From: Takakia lepidozioides
Lineage: Eukaryota; Streptophyta; Takakiopsida; Takakiales; Takakiaceae
Length of the DNA: 60,000 nucleotides
Assembly (NCBI GenBank): GCA_030704615.1
Contig: CM060734.1
Coordinates: 44,472,042-44,532,041, forward strand
Direction of reading: 5' to 3'
Under the pieces are notes generated by a model, which was not told the origin of the DNA, made no database searches, and saw nothing but the letters and a program-made list of their open reading frames with translations. The number at the start of each line of letters is the position of its first letter. The first letter of the stretch is position 1. The translations under genes and the position numbers were made by a program. Positions 47,834-59,140 of this stretch are shown here, piece by piece.

Positions 47834-48059
47834 AATTAGGACCGCCAGCCTTGGCAACTCAATTATAAATGTGTGGTATCTTCTTTTTAATTTTTTATAA
47901 TTTATTTATTTATTTTTAGATAAAACTGACGTGACACAGATCTGCGTCAACATCAAATCATGTGACCTAATGCGACCTGACGTCACGTCAGTGTGCAACC
48001 CTGGTTTATGTTGAAATCCGATAAAAATTTGCGAGATTTCCCACCCAAAGTTTTAGTGA
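47834..48059. other. Short AT-rich spacer
   Basis: Nothing is recognised except a TGACGTCACGTCA palindrome at about 47979-47991. Confidence 0.35.
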
Positions 48060-50635
48060 ATATGACATATGCAGCATTATACTATAGACAAACGTGATGT
48101 AAAGCCACGGCAAAAATTACATATTATTAGATATGTGTACTATAATGAACATCGAGATTCCGAAAACTATGGAGGAAACAATTTTTATTTTTTCATTCAT
48201 TTGTGGGAAGTGAAAAATCACAAAAAACGACCATAAAACATGGCACGATGCTTATTTGGTTCATGAACCAACTGTATTGATGAAATGTAATAAATTCATA
48301 TATAAATTATCTACAGAATATATTACTCTTTCATATTGGAATACATTAGAAACAAAAGTTGATAATCTTAATATGATCGATAAGTTCATTGATGTTGTCT
48401 CTTTAACAGATTGCACATGAATTGAAACATATGACATAGCAACATAATTTCATTTGCGTCCTAAAATTGGATTGTCAACAACAATACCAAAAGCAAACAA
48501 TCTACAACACCTGACAACATTATTCCTAATAAACAATTTTATGAACAACTACAAAAACTTAATCTAGAGCAACGAGCAATTTTTGATGACTACATTTACA
48601 GAAAACATATGTTTACGGACAAACCTTTGCATTTGTTTCTATTTGGGGGAAAAGGAACTGGAAAAACATTCATTTTACTACTTACTATTTAAGGTCTACT
48701 TAGATTTTATAATCAACATCCACAATCCGACCCACTTAAAAGCAAAAGAATTCTTAGGGCTTACATTGGAAAAGTAGCATTCAATATTGATGGGAACAAC
48801 CATTCATTGTGGACTAAGCATACCTCTTAATAGCAAATATTTACCCTCGCTTGGATCAAAACGATTAGACATGTTAGTGAAATCCTTTGATCAACTACAA
48901 CTTATGGTGTTGGAGGAGCCTTGAGGTGTCTCTTGTGGACAACAAAATGCTTATGTTTGTTGATCAACGACTAAGATTAATTAAACAAATTCATGGTACT
49001 TTCTTTGGTAACATTGATGGTATTATTGGAGATTATTATCAAACACCACTAGTGCGAGATTCGTGGGTTTTCAAGAAAAAGCTCAGACGTCTTCATGCTT
49101 TGGTACTCGGTTTTGGACAAGATTGTATTAAATGTTACGAACTAAACCAAGTAATGTGTCAATCAAACAATTAATTCATTGACATACTGAACAGTAATAG
49201 CAACATTGATATTCTAAATCAACAATGTTGTCGCCCTCCGGCAAACATCGAGCGTTTCCACATATATATTATACCAACAAAAATATGTTAATTCATAATC
49301 ATAAAGCATTTGAACAAACTAAAGGATTTATATATATTTTTGAAGCTATTGACAAATATCATGATACATGTCCACCTACTTTTAAGCTCTTTGGACAATG
49401 TAGCCAACATGGCCGGCTTACATACAACAATTCATGTTAAAAAAAAAGATGTTAATTGAATTATGTGCAGAAAATTATGCAACTCATGATGGTCTAGTAA
49501 ATGGGACAGACGGTATATTTAAACATTCTTCAGTGTTAACAAATTCAACCCCTTTAACATGAATACAATTTAACTAAATCTGGTGTTGCTAGATGTGCAA
49601 AAAATATTCATTTATATAACTCAGCAATAAATAAGTTATGGACTCCAGCACACCAATTTCGATAGAGATTCAAATATGATCCAAGACTTCACATATAATT
49701 TTTAGAACCCAATTTCCTATTCAATTGGCAGCCGCACGAACAATCCATCGTTCTGAGGGCTTAATTTTGGATTATTTAGCATTCGATCCTACATGGGTAT
49801 ATAAACATGGTTTAAGTCATACAGTGTTGTCACGCATAAATAAAACTTTATAACAATTAAAAAAAAACTCATACCTCTAAGCAAATTTGCAATTGAAATT
49901 TTTTAATGTTGATAATGGGGTTGTTGAGGAGATGCAACGTCTCCATACAAGCGCACGATGGAAATTACTCGTTCCAATTTTAAACACATAAACAATCACA
50001 TGTAATTATACACTTGAATATAAGATCACTCTTATTACGTAAAGAAGATGTTTTTGCAGACCATAACTTACAAACGGTTCATATTTTATGTTTTAATGAA
50101 ATACCTAGTTTCAATACAAATTTGATTATAGATTCCACAATATATTCATATATCAGTGTACATGCCACATGGTGGTCATGGCACCATGATATTATACGAC
50201 AAAACAATGCCTTTAGTATCTCATGAGGTATTTTCATTCTCTGGTGCTGAATATATAATGGCCACTTTCAATAAGAACAGAAGAAGGGCTATTCATATAG
50301 TTACTATTTACAAACCTCTATCACTTTCAATATCTATATTTTTGTCTCAACTACAAGCAATTCTTGATAAAATACCACATTTTGTCCCACCATTACTATA
50401 GAAGATTTCAATATAAATATTTTGGAAAACGATTCAACCATGTCAAAACAACTGGTACAGTTCTCACGATGTTTAATATGACACTTCAATCATGTAAACT
50501 ACTACAATATATGGTTCACAGTTGGACCATATTTGGACAAATACACCTAACCAACAACGTATATCAGGAGTTGCAGAGGCATACTGGACAAATCATAAAC
50601 CTACATATATAGCTTTCAAACTACCAAAGCGATGT
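48060..50635 (+). mobile_element. Decayed Helitron/Helentron-like element: Pif1-type helicase plus endonuclease
   Basis: Many frame breaks, but motifs occur in a consistent order on plus. At about 48100-48190, KLHIIRYVYYNEHRDSENYG matches the conserved region upstream of Helitron helicases. At about 48630-48690, FGGKGTGKTFIL is a Walker A motif. 48887-49174 contains the GDYYQTPLVRD helicase motif. At about 49720-49845, IQLAAARTIHRSEGLILDYL plus YKHGLSHTVLSRI is the Pif1-type C-terminal helicase block. After this, 50000-50100 has LNIRSLLLRKEDVFADHN, then ILCFNE; about 50400 has GDFNINIL-like sequence (frameshifted) and about 50560-50630 ends NHKPTYIAFKLPK. These are the motifs of an apurinic-like (EEP) endonuclease. 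Helicase followed by EEP endonuclease is the Helentron arrangement. The region is markedly AT-richer than its flanks. The HUH Rep domain and element ends were not seen. Confidence 0.7.
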
Positions 50636-52536
50636 TGTTAAATATCATCATTCAACAATATAGCATGTATAATATTTCGTTGCATATCCCCCACACACTC
50701 CACATTGGAGGGTGGAGCCGTTATAGCCGCTTGTTCAACGGGTGAATTTTGGATCATTCTAAGATAAGATGTTGCTCTTGGTCCTCGCGTTGTCATGTCC
50801 AATGCAAGCTCATTTACAGAGATGTTTGCTGACATAAATTCTTTGGCTATGAGATGTATGAGATTGTGAATGCCGTGAAGCAAGACTGCAGTTTGCATGT
50901 CTAGTTTGCATTTCTCATTTGAAAGGCTTCAAAGTTCAGAGCCTTCAAATTGCAGCACTGAGCACTTTCAACACTCGAGACATGAGGGAGACATGTGACC
51001 TCGTGGGCGGCTTGATATTAAGCTGTGTGAGCGATCTGTGTTACAAATGGCACCACTCCATAAGGAAATGCTCGTGTCTGTTGTCTCCTAGTTCTCGGTG
51101 GTGGGGCCAATGTGCACGTGGGAAGCTATATGTTTCTAGAAGAGTCACGCGCAGAGGTCGGCGTCTCGACTCAGAAAAACATAACCACAATAATCACCGA
51201 GATGCCCCCGTCCATGACATATTCAACAAGTGCGACTCTATCGTCTCTGTGCGAACGAGGCTATTGATGACAAGCTTTTGATATCAAGGTTATAAGTCGA
51301 ACAATCGGTTAGTCTCCTTTCTGCACCTGCCTCAGATTCGGCCCCAGAAATGTACCAGTGCCTGCCCGACCAACCGATCAATCCGCATCTGGCTGGTATT
51401 CAGCCTAATGAATGTATCTTATTTGACCTGCAGAGAGCCTGGAGCTGACCTGCATTCTTTTGGCGTATGTTGTTCGACTGTGGCCCATACATGGGCTGCT
51501 GCTTCTTCTTTTCCTGCCTAAATATTTGGGCTCCCTATAGAGAACCTCAAGGACCTGACACTGTTAAGTTGGCGAGCCTTGCAGAGCTTTCAATACGCAG
51601 ACAGTTTGGTTGTAGTCAGAATCAGGGTAGGTTGGACTTTGACTTTGCCCACGTCTGCTTGACCTAGTGCATTGTTGCTATCGAGTTCAGCCCTCTTTTG
51701 GAGTTTTGCTTTCCTACCGTCCCAGTCTTGAGGATGTTGGTAGGCAAGTTGGGTAGGTGGATGTTTGATTTTCCTCCCCTGAACGATTCAATGATGGACA
51801 TTGTCGTCTGGGCAGGTGTGGAAAAGATGAAGCCTACAGATCGACTGGTGGGTCAGTATCTAAGAAGGCCACTAAAGGCGAATAAAAGTTCCTAGACTGT
51901 GGTGGTGTGGGAGTGGTGTGTACAGGGACGGTGCACCGAACGTGTAATCAACCAAAGCTTTTTTGCCACAGTGACACTACAAAATTTCACGTCGGCCCAT
52001 CACCAATGCGTTGTTGGTACAGAGCACATACGTATAGGAAAGTCCTGCCATGCCGGGGTTGCACCGGCATGAACATTATATTCCTCAGCAAAAATGGAGA
52101 AAACCGTAGGCGCGATTGGAGATCATTCTTCGAATATCGCCCAAAGGTGGTCCCACCATTCAGATTGATCAGATACATCACACCTAGTCACCGATCTTGG
52201 TGGCTTGTCGTCAAGAGGCGGGTCAGGGCAGCAGTTGGAAGTGAGAGTCATCAAAGGAGTAAAGGGCTGAGTATGACCAGGGCCCCACCATGTCCATCGT
52301 CGATGTACCTTCGTCTCAAGACGGACCTACCTGCAGAAGGCAGGTCTATCCGGGAAGTCTACGGAGAAGAAGCTGCATGGATGGAAACCATGGCTTCCAT
52401 CATTCCATGGTACAGGCACTTCATCCGAGCGGAACCTACACTCTGTCGTGACGTGTTTAAGATCAAATGGGAGATGATGTGAGCAATCTAGTAATAAACT
52501 GTGCCAGCGATTTGCGCTAAGTGTGTTCCTCCCCAC
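50636..52536. other. Upstream flank of the PR-10 gene, unrecognised frames
   Basis: Open frames on plus at 50919-51281 and 51907-52482 (191 codons) have no recognised domain. The second is rich in R, W, C and P and ends about 55 bp before the TATA box of the PR-10 gene. I see no clear splice links and would not call it a gene. Confidence 0.35.
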
Positions 52537-52543
52537 TATAAAA
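52537..52543 (+). promoter_or_regulatory. TATA box of the PR-10 gene
   Basis: TATAAAA lies in a C-rich context 131 bp before the start codon. Transcription would start near 52568-52575, leaving a 5' leader of about 100 nt. Confidence 0.6.
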
Positions 52544-52673
52544 CCGACCCCACTACTCGGGTGTGAAGCATTCCAGTGCGCACGAGTCAGGAGTATTTCC
52601 TTCAAGCGTTGAGAGAGGCGTTCATTCTCTACTTCTCCTCTGCAGCATTTTCGTAGTCCATCATCAACGAAGC

Positions 52674-53576
52674 ATGGCGAAAACTTTGGAGTCGAAGGAA
52701 GTGCTCCCGGTTGCTCCCGAGCGTCTGTGGGCTGTGTCCAAGCACTCCGATACACTGTTGCCCAAGCTGATCCCTCAGTTGTTCGCGACGATCGTACATA
52801 GCGAGGGTAATGGCGAGGCGGGCACCCTTCGTACCGTTACCTTGGGGCCTGGTACCAGATCTTCCTCTATGCCCCGTTGTCCTGTGAGCACGTCATTGCG
52901 GTTCTTAGTAGATCCGGACACGAAGTGTCGCCGGTGGCAGCTCCTAGTACTTGTCCACTATCATGAAATCGTGACAGAAGCGTGTGCCTGTATGCAGTCT
53001 ACAATTTCTCACCTACATCATGATAATGAGATGAAGAGCGCAGTTGCATAACTCCGAGCAATTGACATGCATGGTCGAGAGAAACTGTGATTCCACAAAG
53101 ATATGAGCGGAGCTTAGGCGCAGGACAAAGAGGGAGACATGATTGAGGTGTTTGTGAGAATGCTCGTGGACTTGAACGTATGTCACCCTGTAGCCATTGA
53201 GTCGGATTTTTTTAGTGTTAGAACAAGTGGATCGATGTGTAATGTGTTGTCTAAGTACTTATGAATTTGTATCCTTTTTGTGTGTGTAGTCGTGCCGGGA
53301 AACGTGACAGTGAAGGAACGTGTTGAGGTTTTTGACGAAGCTACCAAGACCGTGGTTTACTCCACGATCGAGGGAGATCCTAGGTACAGCTCCTTCAAGT
53401 CTACCGTAAAGTATCTCCCCGGACCAACGGCTGGCACCACCGAGGCAATTTGGACTGCAGAGTACACACCCGCTGCGGCTGAGGCTCCCCCTCCCGAGGA
53501 GCTGAAACATACTGCACAGACCGTGCTTAAAGCTCTTGCCGCCTTTGCCAATGAGAATCCGGACTTTGCTGCTTAG
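52674..53576 (+). CDS. Bet v 1 / PR-10-like protein, two exons, intact
   Basis: Exon 1 is 52674-52851 and exon 2 is 53290-53576, joined through a GT-AG intron of 438 bp in phase 1, giving 154 residues. The family forms a small cytosolic fold with a large hydrophobic ligand cavity and includes pathogenesis-related PR-10 proteins, norcoclaurine synthases and major latex-like proteins. Seen here: start MAKTLESKEVLPVAPERLWA, the glycine-rich P-loop EGNGEAGTLRTVTLGP at about 44-59, VKERVEVFDEATKT after the intron, a beta-sheet region to about residue 130, and the C-terminal helix EELKHTAQTVLKALAAF. The intron position, just after the P-loop strand, is the conserved one of plant PR-10 genes, and the length is typical. 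No signal peptide. The first ATG after the TATA box was chosen. Ligand and role are unknown; defence or specialised metabolism is possible from family knowledge only. Confidence 0.9.
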
Positions 53577-53813
53577 AGCATGCCACAGTCTGATCCGGTT
53601 TCGTGCTCTAAGTACTTCAGAAACAAGACGCATAGTTCATAAGGCCGCGTGTTTGCTTGTCGTACTGGGTAAGTCTCACTCTTTTGGTTGGGTTCTATGG
53701 ATTTCTTCCATAGCTCTAGATCGTCCAGCCAAATGTTCATGTATATAAAGGTTTGACAAATGTACGAATTTACCCGCTTAGATCACTAGTGAGTGTTTGA
53801 TCCTGGCATTCTC

Positions 53814-53819
53814 AATAAA
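53814..53819 (+). terminator. Candidate poly(A) signal of the PR-10 gene
   Basis: AATAAA lies 238 bp after the stop codon. Plant signals are loose, so this is only the best-looking candidate. Confidence 0.4.
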
Positions 53820-54768
53820 CGGTTTTGTTACATGTATGTATACTCGTATTGTATTTCGCCACAATTGCGGCGGGGTCATGGCTTTCATTGAATGGCTTTT
53901 CTCCCTTGACTGCGAATTCTGCACCTCGAATTCTGCACCTCTGGCGACCTTTTTGTTCATAACTGAACACATGCTCAGATCTATAGTCAGGACAGTAAGT
54001 GCTCCGACGTCGAGCGGATCCTCAACAAGACAAAAGTTTATATTTGTCGATCACGTCAGATGTCATCTATCTTCGAATGTGAATCGTATACGGTATCATG
54101 CTTGAGGTCCGATCCCCTTGATTTAAGTATCTGGAAATACAGGTCAGACCACTGATCAAACAATTGTTCTTGTGGCATGATGGCCTTGCTGAACCAGATA
54201 CAACTGGAACCTGCCACTAGTTTTCATCTACTTTCTCCTCTAGAGCAACAGACAACTTTCAATGGCCTACATGTACGTAGCCTAGAAGCTCCCGACTCCT
54301 GGCAGCAGGATGATAGCCGGTTGATCACTTCTAGTCCCTAAGCCTGACACTTGATTATTTTTCTTGCTTTATCCGGATTCCGGAATGAGTGCAATATCCA
54401 CAGCTACCTAGGAGAGAGCCTGCACTGAAAAGAAAGAACCTGGGAGCTATGAGCTATAAGTAGGACGAACGGTGGCACATTCTGGCTCCAGGGGCTGTCT
54501 GCCTCACTGCAATCACTTACCAGGGCAAAGCCGAGGACTTCAACATTTGGGGGGATGCAGGTTTCCACAGATGTGCCAAAAAAACGCTACTCGTTGGACA
54601 GCCATAACTGAGATCAAAGTAGGAATCTACATAGGAATGACGAAAGAGATATCTGGGGAATGTAACTGAAAATATACTAGGCCTTACATACCGCCATCTA
54701 AATTTCTGCGCACCTATATGATGAGTGAGCTGCCATAGCATTGCTGACAGAAGAAGTCTGGGCTTCTG
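53820..54768. other. No recognised gene
   Basis: Short frames only. CTGCGAATTC TGCACCTCGA-like phrases at about 53910-53942 contain a direct repeat of GAATTCTGCACCTC. Confidence 0.4.
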
Positions 54769-54825
54769 TTTTTTTTTTTTTTTTTTAAAGAGTGACAGGG
54801 GGACAAGGCCCTAGAACTTTATTAT
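54769..54825 (-). repeat. Retroposon 3'-tail module
   Basis: An 18-bp T run is followed by AAAGAG, GACAGGGGGACAAGGCCCT and ACTTTATT. On the minus strand this reads AATAAAGTTCTAGGGCC, TTGTCCCCC, CTCTTT and poly(A). It pairs, in inverted orientation, with 55225-55277. Confidence 0.5.
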
Positions 54826-55224
54826 GTTAGATAGGCGAAGGAAAACTCGATACCTGACTTCAGTTTCAAAATTAAAGTTGCTGTCACTGTCCTAACAAAA
54901 TTATGAATATCATAAATTAAAAAAAAAATGTATCATGCAAGCTGGGTACCAATTTTAGAAGCTTCCACATTCACTTCATGATACATATTTTTTAAATTTA
55001 TGCACATAGCAGTGGATGCAGACCGACGTATTCTCAAGTTATTGGCTGCAGATTGCCTTCTTCTCTGGTAATTAGTCTCTGGGATATTGTCTCTCCCTGA
55101 CTTCTCTTGCCTTAGCGCCTTCCATGGCCCTTTGTGCTTTCCTTATCTGTGTTTTATGGCCCGGAGTGGAACCTCATTCATATGCCTTATGGCTCCCCTT
55201 TGTAAGGTTATTTTTTCCTTACCA

Positions 55225-55277
55225 GTTTAATAAAACTTCGAGGACCACTGTCCCCAGTTCTCTTTAAAAAAAAAAAA
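55225..55277 (+). repeat. Retroposon 3'-tail module, inverted relative to 54769-54825
   Basis: AATAAAACTTCGAGGACCAC, then TGTCCCCAGTTCTCTTT and a 12-bp A run. The order AATAAA, GAGG-CC, TGTCCCC, CTCTTT, A(n) matches the other module. I infer the 3' end of a LINE or SINE family. Confidence 0.5.
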
Positions 55278-55399
55278 CCTTCCCCAATCTCACCTTTTCG
55301 TTAATGATCTACTCAAAATTGGAACTCGAAGAAACTAGAGGATGAGCCCAGTCCATTCTTCAGGCATCCTCATGTCTACTTGTACGTGTTTGGTTGACA

Positions 55400-55723
55400 T
55401 CATTCGACACTGCCTTCGACACTAGTCTCATGGTCAGCCTTTTCATACACATCCGACAAAGTACCGAAAGAAAACATTGGATTGTCAGAATAACCACTCT
55501 CATCGTCTTTTCATCCAGTAATTCTTACTAGGTTTCTCTTATTTTCTAGTGGACAATCGTTATCCTGCACGTTGTTACCTTGCTAGTGGCATCACTCATT
55601 AGTCAGTGCCTCCACTCTCCTCTTATGAGTACTTATCGGGTGATCACCAAGTAGTGGTGTAGTAGTATATATGGAGTCCTCTGGCTCACTTCATTTTATC
55701 AATATAGTTTGATCTCTTCAACA
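55400..55723 (+). repeat. 3' part of a Ty1/copia-type LTR
   Basis: The end is fixed by the primer-binding site at 55724. A TATA-like GTATATATGG lies near 55667. The LTR start could not be determined, so the left coordinate is a guess. No Gag or Pol follows within the next kilobase, so this is a truncated element. Confidence 0.5.
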
Positions 55724-55735
55724 TGGTATCAGAGC
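55724..55735 (+). promoter_or_regulatory. tRNA-iMet primer-binding site
   Basis: TGGTATCAGAGC is the standard plant LTR-retrotransposon primer site, complementary to the 3' end of initiator tRNA-Met. It directly follows the CA that ends the LTR. Confidence 0.85.
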
Positions 55736-56689
55736 GCCTAGCGCTATATGGTTAGCTCTGAGGTCTTTGGTTTTTAAGTCCTGTGTCTAGGAAGGGACCC
55801 ACCCTGACTTAAGCTACGAGGGGTAGCAGATAGTGCAGAAGGTCTGTTTGTGCTAACTCCTTGCTGTGCGTGCTATATGGTTAGTAGTTGACAGAAGGAG
55901 AAGATCAAACCTCGTCTTGTTGTTGCACTACAGCACAACTTTTGTAGTGCAAGTCTCGAGCAGTGTTGTTTTTTGATAGGTAGCCCTACCTTTTTAGTGA
56001 CACGTTAATTTTTTTTTTGACTTTCACTGTGACAGTCAACTTTGAGAAAATTTTGACCTTTCACACAATTTTGTCATATGAAATACGCCCAAAAAAATAA
56101 ATGTGAACTTCTTACAAGTACAATTAGTGAAGCTCCAGTCCGTGAATACATATGGTATTCTCTTTACTATTTTCATGGGCTCCCACCCAAACATGTAGCA
56201 TTCGTACCACTTATTCTCTAACTATAAGACTTCAGCATTTTTAACCTCATCATACTTAGCCCCAAGCCTCTCTTCTTTGAGAGATATTTTCTTGGCTTAT
56301 CAATGAGCTAGGACATACAATATGATTGTAAGTTTGTAAGTAAAGATTTTGAGTCATGGAGGATGGCCGTGTCGAATTAGGTGCAGTTGTTTGAATATGG
56401 CACCTCCTCCACAACAAATGCTTTTGAAATAGGATCAGGAGAGGGACTCAAGAAGAATTCTTCTGGCAATGCTGTGACTTTGGGTACACCATGTAAGGGA
56501 GAACAAGACAAACAGGCACTACACGTTTTGAATCAGCAATTCATTTTGGCCGCCAGACTCCAGTACTTAATTGTGCATTTTACAAAGGTGTATCAAGAGT
56601 AAAGACCTAGAAAGAGAAAGCAAGTGGATGCCCACATTATCCAAAATGGATCCAAGCCAAATATTCGTCTACTCAACACCCATGTCAAA
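55736..56689. other. Retrotransposon leader-like and unrecognised sequence
   Basis: The first few hundred bases are probably the untranslated leader of the truncated copia element. A direct repeat containing GCTATATGGTTAG occurs at about 55743 and 55871. No Gag motif was found. A short frame at 56381-56602 is unrecognised. Confidence 0.4.
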
Positions 56690-56917
56690 AAAAAAAAAAA
56701 AAACCCCTAAGAATGGAGGCTGGAGCACGTCACAGGAAATATATATAAATAGACGCCTCCCGAAGGGAGCGTAAATTATGGTGTCTCTTCACCACAAGGG
56801 CTACTGCCTTCCAGCTAAAAGGTGGACACCTTCATGACCTAGACCGTGGATTGAACCCACAACCACATCCAACGTGGTATGTGCCCATTCCCACTAGGCT
56901 ACATGCTGGTTGTCCGC
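56690..56917 (-). repeat. tRNA-derived SINE
   Basis: On the minus strand the unit starts near 56917 with ACCAGCATGTAGCCTAGTGG (box A), then GTGGGTTCAATCCAC (box B in a perfect T-arm stem), then a body with GGCAGTAGCCC, TTACGCTCCCTTCGGGAGGC and a T-rich end. An A run on plus at 56687-56702 sits beside its 3' end. The body resembles the segment at 4418-4515. Confidence 0.6.
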
Positions 56918-58096
56918 ACAGGAAACAAAGAGAGAGAGCCTAGAGGTTTAAGGCTTGAAACACAAAGAAGGGCAGCTGGGGCTCCCTGGAACACAGAGAG
57001 AGAGAAACAAAGACACCAACCATTCTGCTCCAAAATATTAACGCCTGGTGCATAATGTAGGTGATGTCAAGTACAGAATCACAGGTGCAACCAGCCTATA
57101 ACTGATGTGGCATGCAGAGAAGGGAGACATTTTGTTACAAGGAACTTGGAGGTGGCAGTGTGAAACTTGCTTGCGCTATGCCTATGTGTTTCCAGCACCT
57201 TAAACTTCTACCCAGGCAGACTGTAATATGTGATAACTTCCTATATGTATACCCCAAACTTGAACTCTAGCAACAGTCAGTGGATGGGTTCGAAGAGAGC
57301 AGACCAGCCAATGTTTTCAAAAATGTTAAGCCTGACACTGAACTTAGTTTAGCTGCAAAACGCACAAAGAAAAGGGTTTTTGGGATGAGATCAATGTGGA
57401 CCTATACGGAGATCAAGCATTTGGATGAGCATGAAGGAGATGTTGATGCCTGCGACAGCACAAGGATATTCCCACGTGGCCCTCTTCCCTTCTTGCTTGT
57501 GCAACAACCTCTGAAAAGAGGTCTGCCCCAAAAAAACCACGAATATTTACTTCAACTCCTCTGCCGCGCACACATGCACTGCACCAGGCATCAACTTGAC
57601 GATCAGAGTCTCCTCATACCTGAAGTGTCATTTGGAGTTAAGGATTGCAAGTGTATCAATGGTTGTACACCAAATTTTTGTTGAGGAGTCAGGAGATCTG
57701 GAACCCAAAAAAGTAGTAATCAGAATCCAAATTAGGCTTTTCCTAGTCTTGATTTGGTTCTCCTAGCATCCTGTGGGGCATGACCACAAGGCTATCCAAA
57801 GACACAATATTATTGCTGAAAGATCCATGCATGCTCAAAAAAATACAGAAAAACTCCCAGGGGAGGTCTACAGCATGCCACAAAGTACTTGAGATGCCAA
57901 AACCAGACCAAGGGCAGAAACAAATCCAGCCCCCTGCACAATTTCACATCACCATACTCTTTTAGGAATGGGAGATTCGCCCCATGGGATGCCCCGAAGC
58001 CGAAAGGGGCCAGCTTGAAACAAAATTAATCGGACTGGGTGTATTGACTCTCTAGTGTAGGCTATTGCCCTTGTTCGAAAGCTGTGCTGATGACAT
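56918..58096. other. No recognised gene; one unassigned ORF
   Basis: A plus-strand frame of 134 codons at 57280-57684 (starting MDGFEESRPANVFKNVKPDT) ends in a cysteine-rich stretch (CKCINGCTPNFC). I recognise no domain and see no promoter or splice support. It lies between a SINE and the PPR-DYW pseudogene. Confidence 0.35.
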
Positions 58097-59140
58097 TCAA
58101 GTCTGCTGATAGTCATCCAGCCACTGTCCCAACAATCTTTGCAATGAACTTGGTGGCTGTGTGGCAGTCACCACAGCCCCGGAGGTTCTTGATGAGACGG
58201 AGAGGCATCCCAGGGAATGTGCTGATGAGCCCAAAAGCAATGGCCAGCTTCTCACGGTGGCGGCCGAGTGAAAATTGTTTTTGCTTGTCCTCCACATCAT
58301 CAATACAAAACGCGTGTCAGGCACGTCCCCAGCCTCCTTCATTTGCCCAGATAATCTCGTCAGCTTAGCATGGATTTCTTTAATTTGGGGATGCATGTGT
58401 CTTCTACAACAAAGGTATGCACCTGGTTGTCCCCCTCAATGCAACAGCACCCTGGCTCCTTAATGACACCTCTGTCCTGCGTCATTTTCCTCACCTCTGC
58501 AGTATCATCCCACCTGCCACCCGCAGCATAGATTTTTGAAAGTAGCACATAAGTTGCTGCGTCCTGTGGATCCCACTTAAGAAGGCATTTTGCAGCATAT
58601 TCTGCCACCTCCACGTTGCCATGAATTCTGCAAGCAACAAGCAAGGCCCCCAAGTCGACGTTGCTGGTTGGATTGGCAGGCTAGTGCCTCATCCAATTGC
58701 CCTGCACGCCCAAGAAGGTCCACCATGCAGCCAAAATGCCACTGTAGGAGTCAGTCCACATTCTTGACTGATGGAATCAAAATAATGGTGGCCTTCATCC
58801 ACTAGCCCCACATGGCTACACGCAGAGACAACACATACAAAGGTGATACAATCTGGCTTCATGCCTTCCAGTTGCATTTGTCCAAATAGTTGCAGGGCCT
58901 CCGTTACACGCCCATGCTGAGCATCTCCTGCAATCATCACATTCCAGGAGACCACATCTCGTAGAGCAATACATGTGACGTGCATCCTTTATGTTCCCGC
59001 GTTTGGCCCACACATTAGCAAGTGCAGTCCCAAGAATAATATTTGGTGTGATGCCAGCTTTGATGATGTGGGCTTGGACCTCTTTGCCCAATTCCAGGGC
59101 TGCCAGGCTGGCGCAGCCACCCCTGCTCAGCAATAGCATA
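58097..59140 (-). pseudogene. PPR-DYW gene remnant (PLS repeats, E region, partial DYW domain)
   Basis: DYW-class PPR proteins direct C-to-U RNA editing in organelles. Read on minus: PLS repeats with ALELGKEVQAHIIKAGITPN (about 59095) and RDVVSWNVMIAGDAQHG (about 58960), KPDCITFVCVVSACSHVGLV, the E region with GALLVACRIHGNVEVAEYAA (about 58650) and TYVLLSKIYAAGGRW, then HPQIKEIHAKLTRLSGQMKE (about 58395). The DYW domain follows, with HREKLAIAFGLIS in place of the usual HSEKLA and the zinc motif CGDCHTATKFI. The final VRDxxRFHHFxxGxCSCxDYW segment is absent. At least three frameshifts occur. The domain order is complete apart from the 3' end, so this was once a full gene. Confidence 0.85.

Noticed and set aside
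51907-52482. 191-codon frame upstream of PR-10 as a gene
   Set aside because: Composition rich in R, W and C, no domain, and it ends just before the PR-10 promoter without its own clear signals.
3188-53576. Biosynthetic gene cluster linking the P450 and the PR-10 gene
   Set aside because: The two are 45 kb apart with only transposons and fragments between, and nothing indicates a shared pathway.
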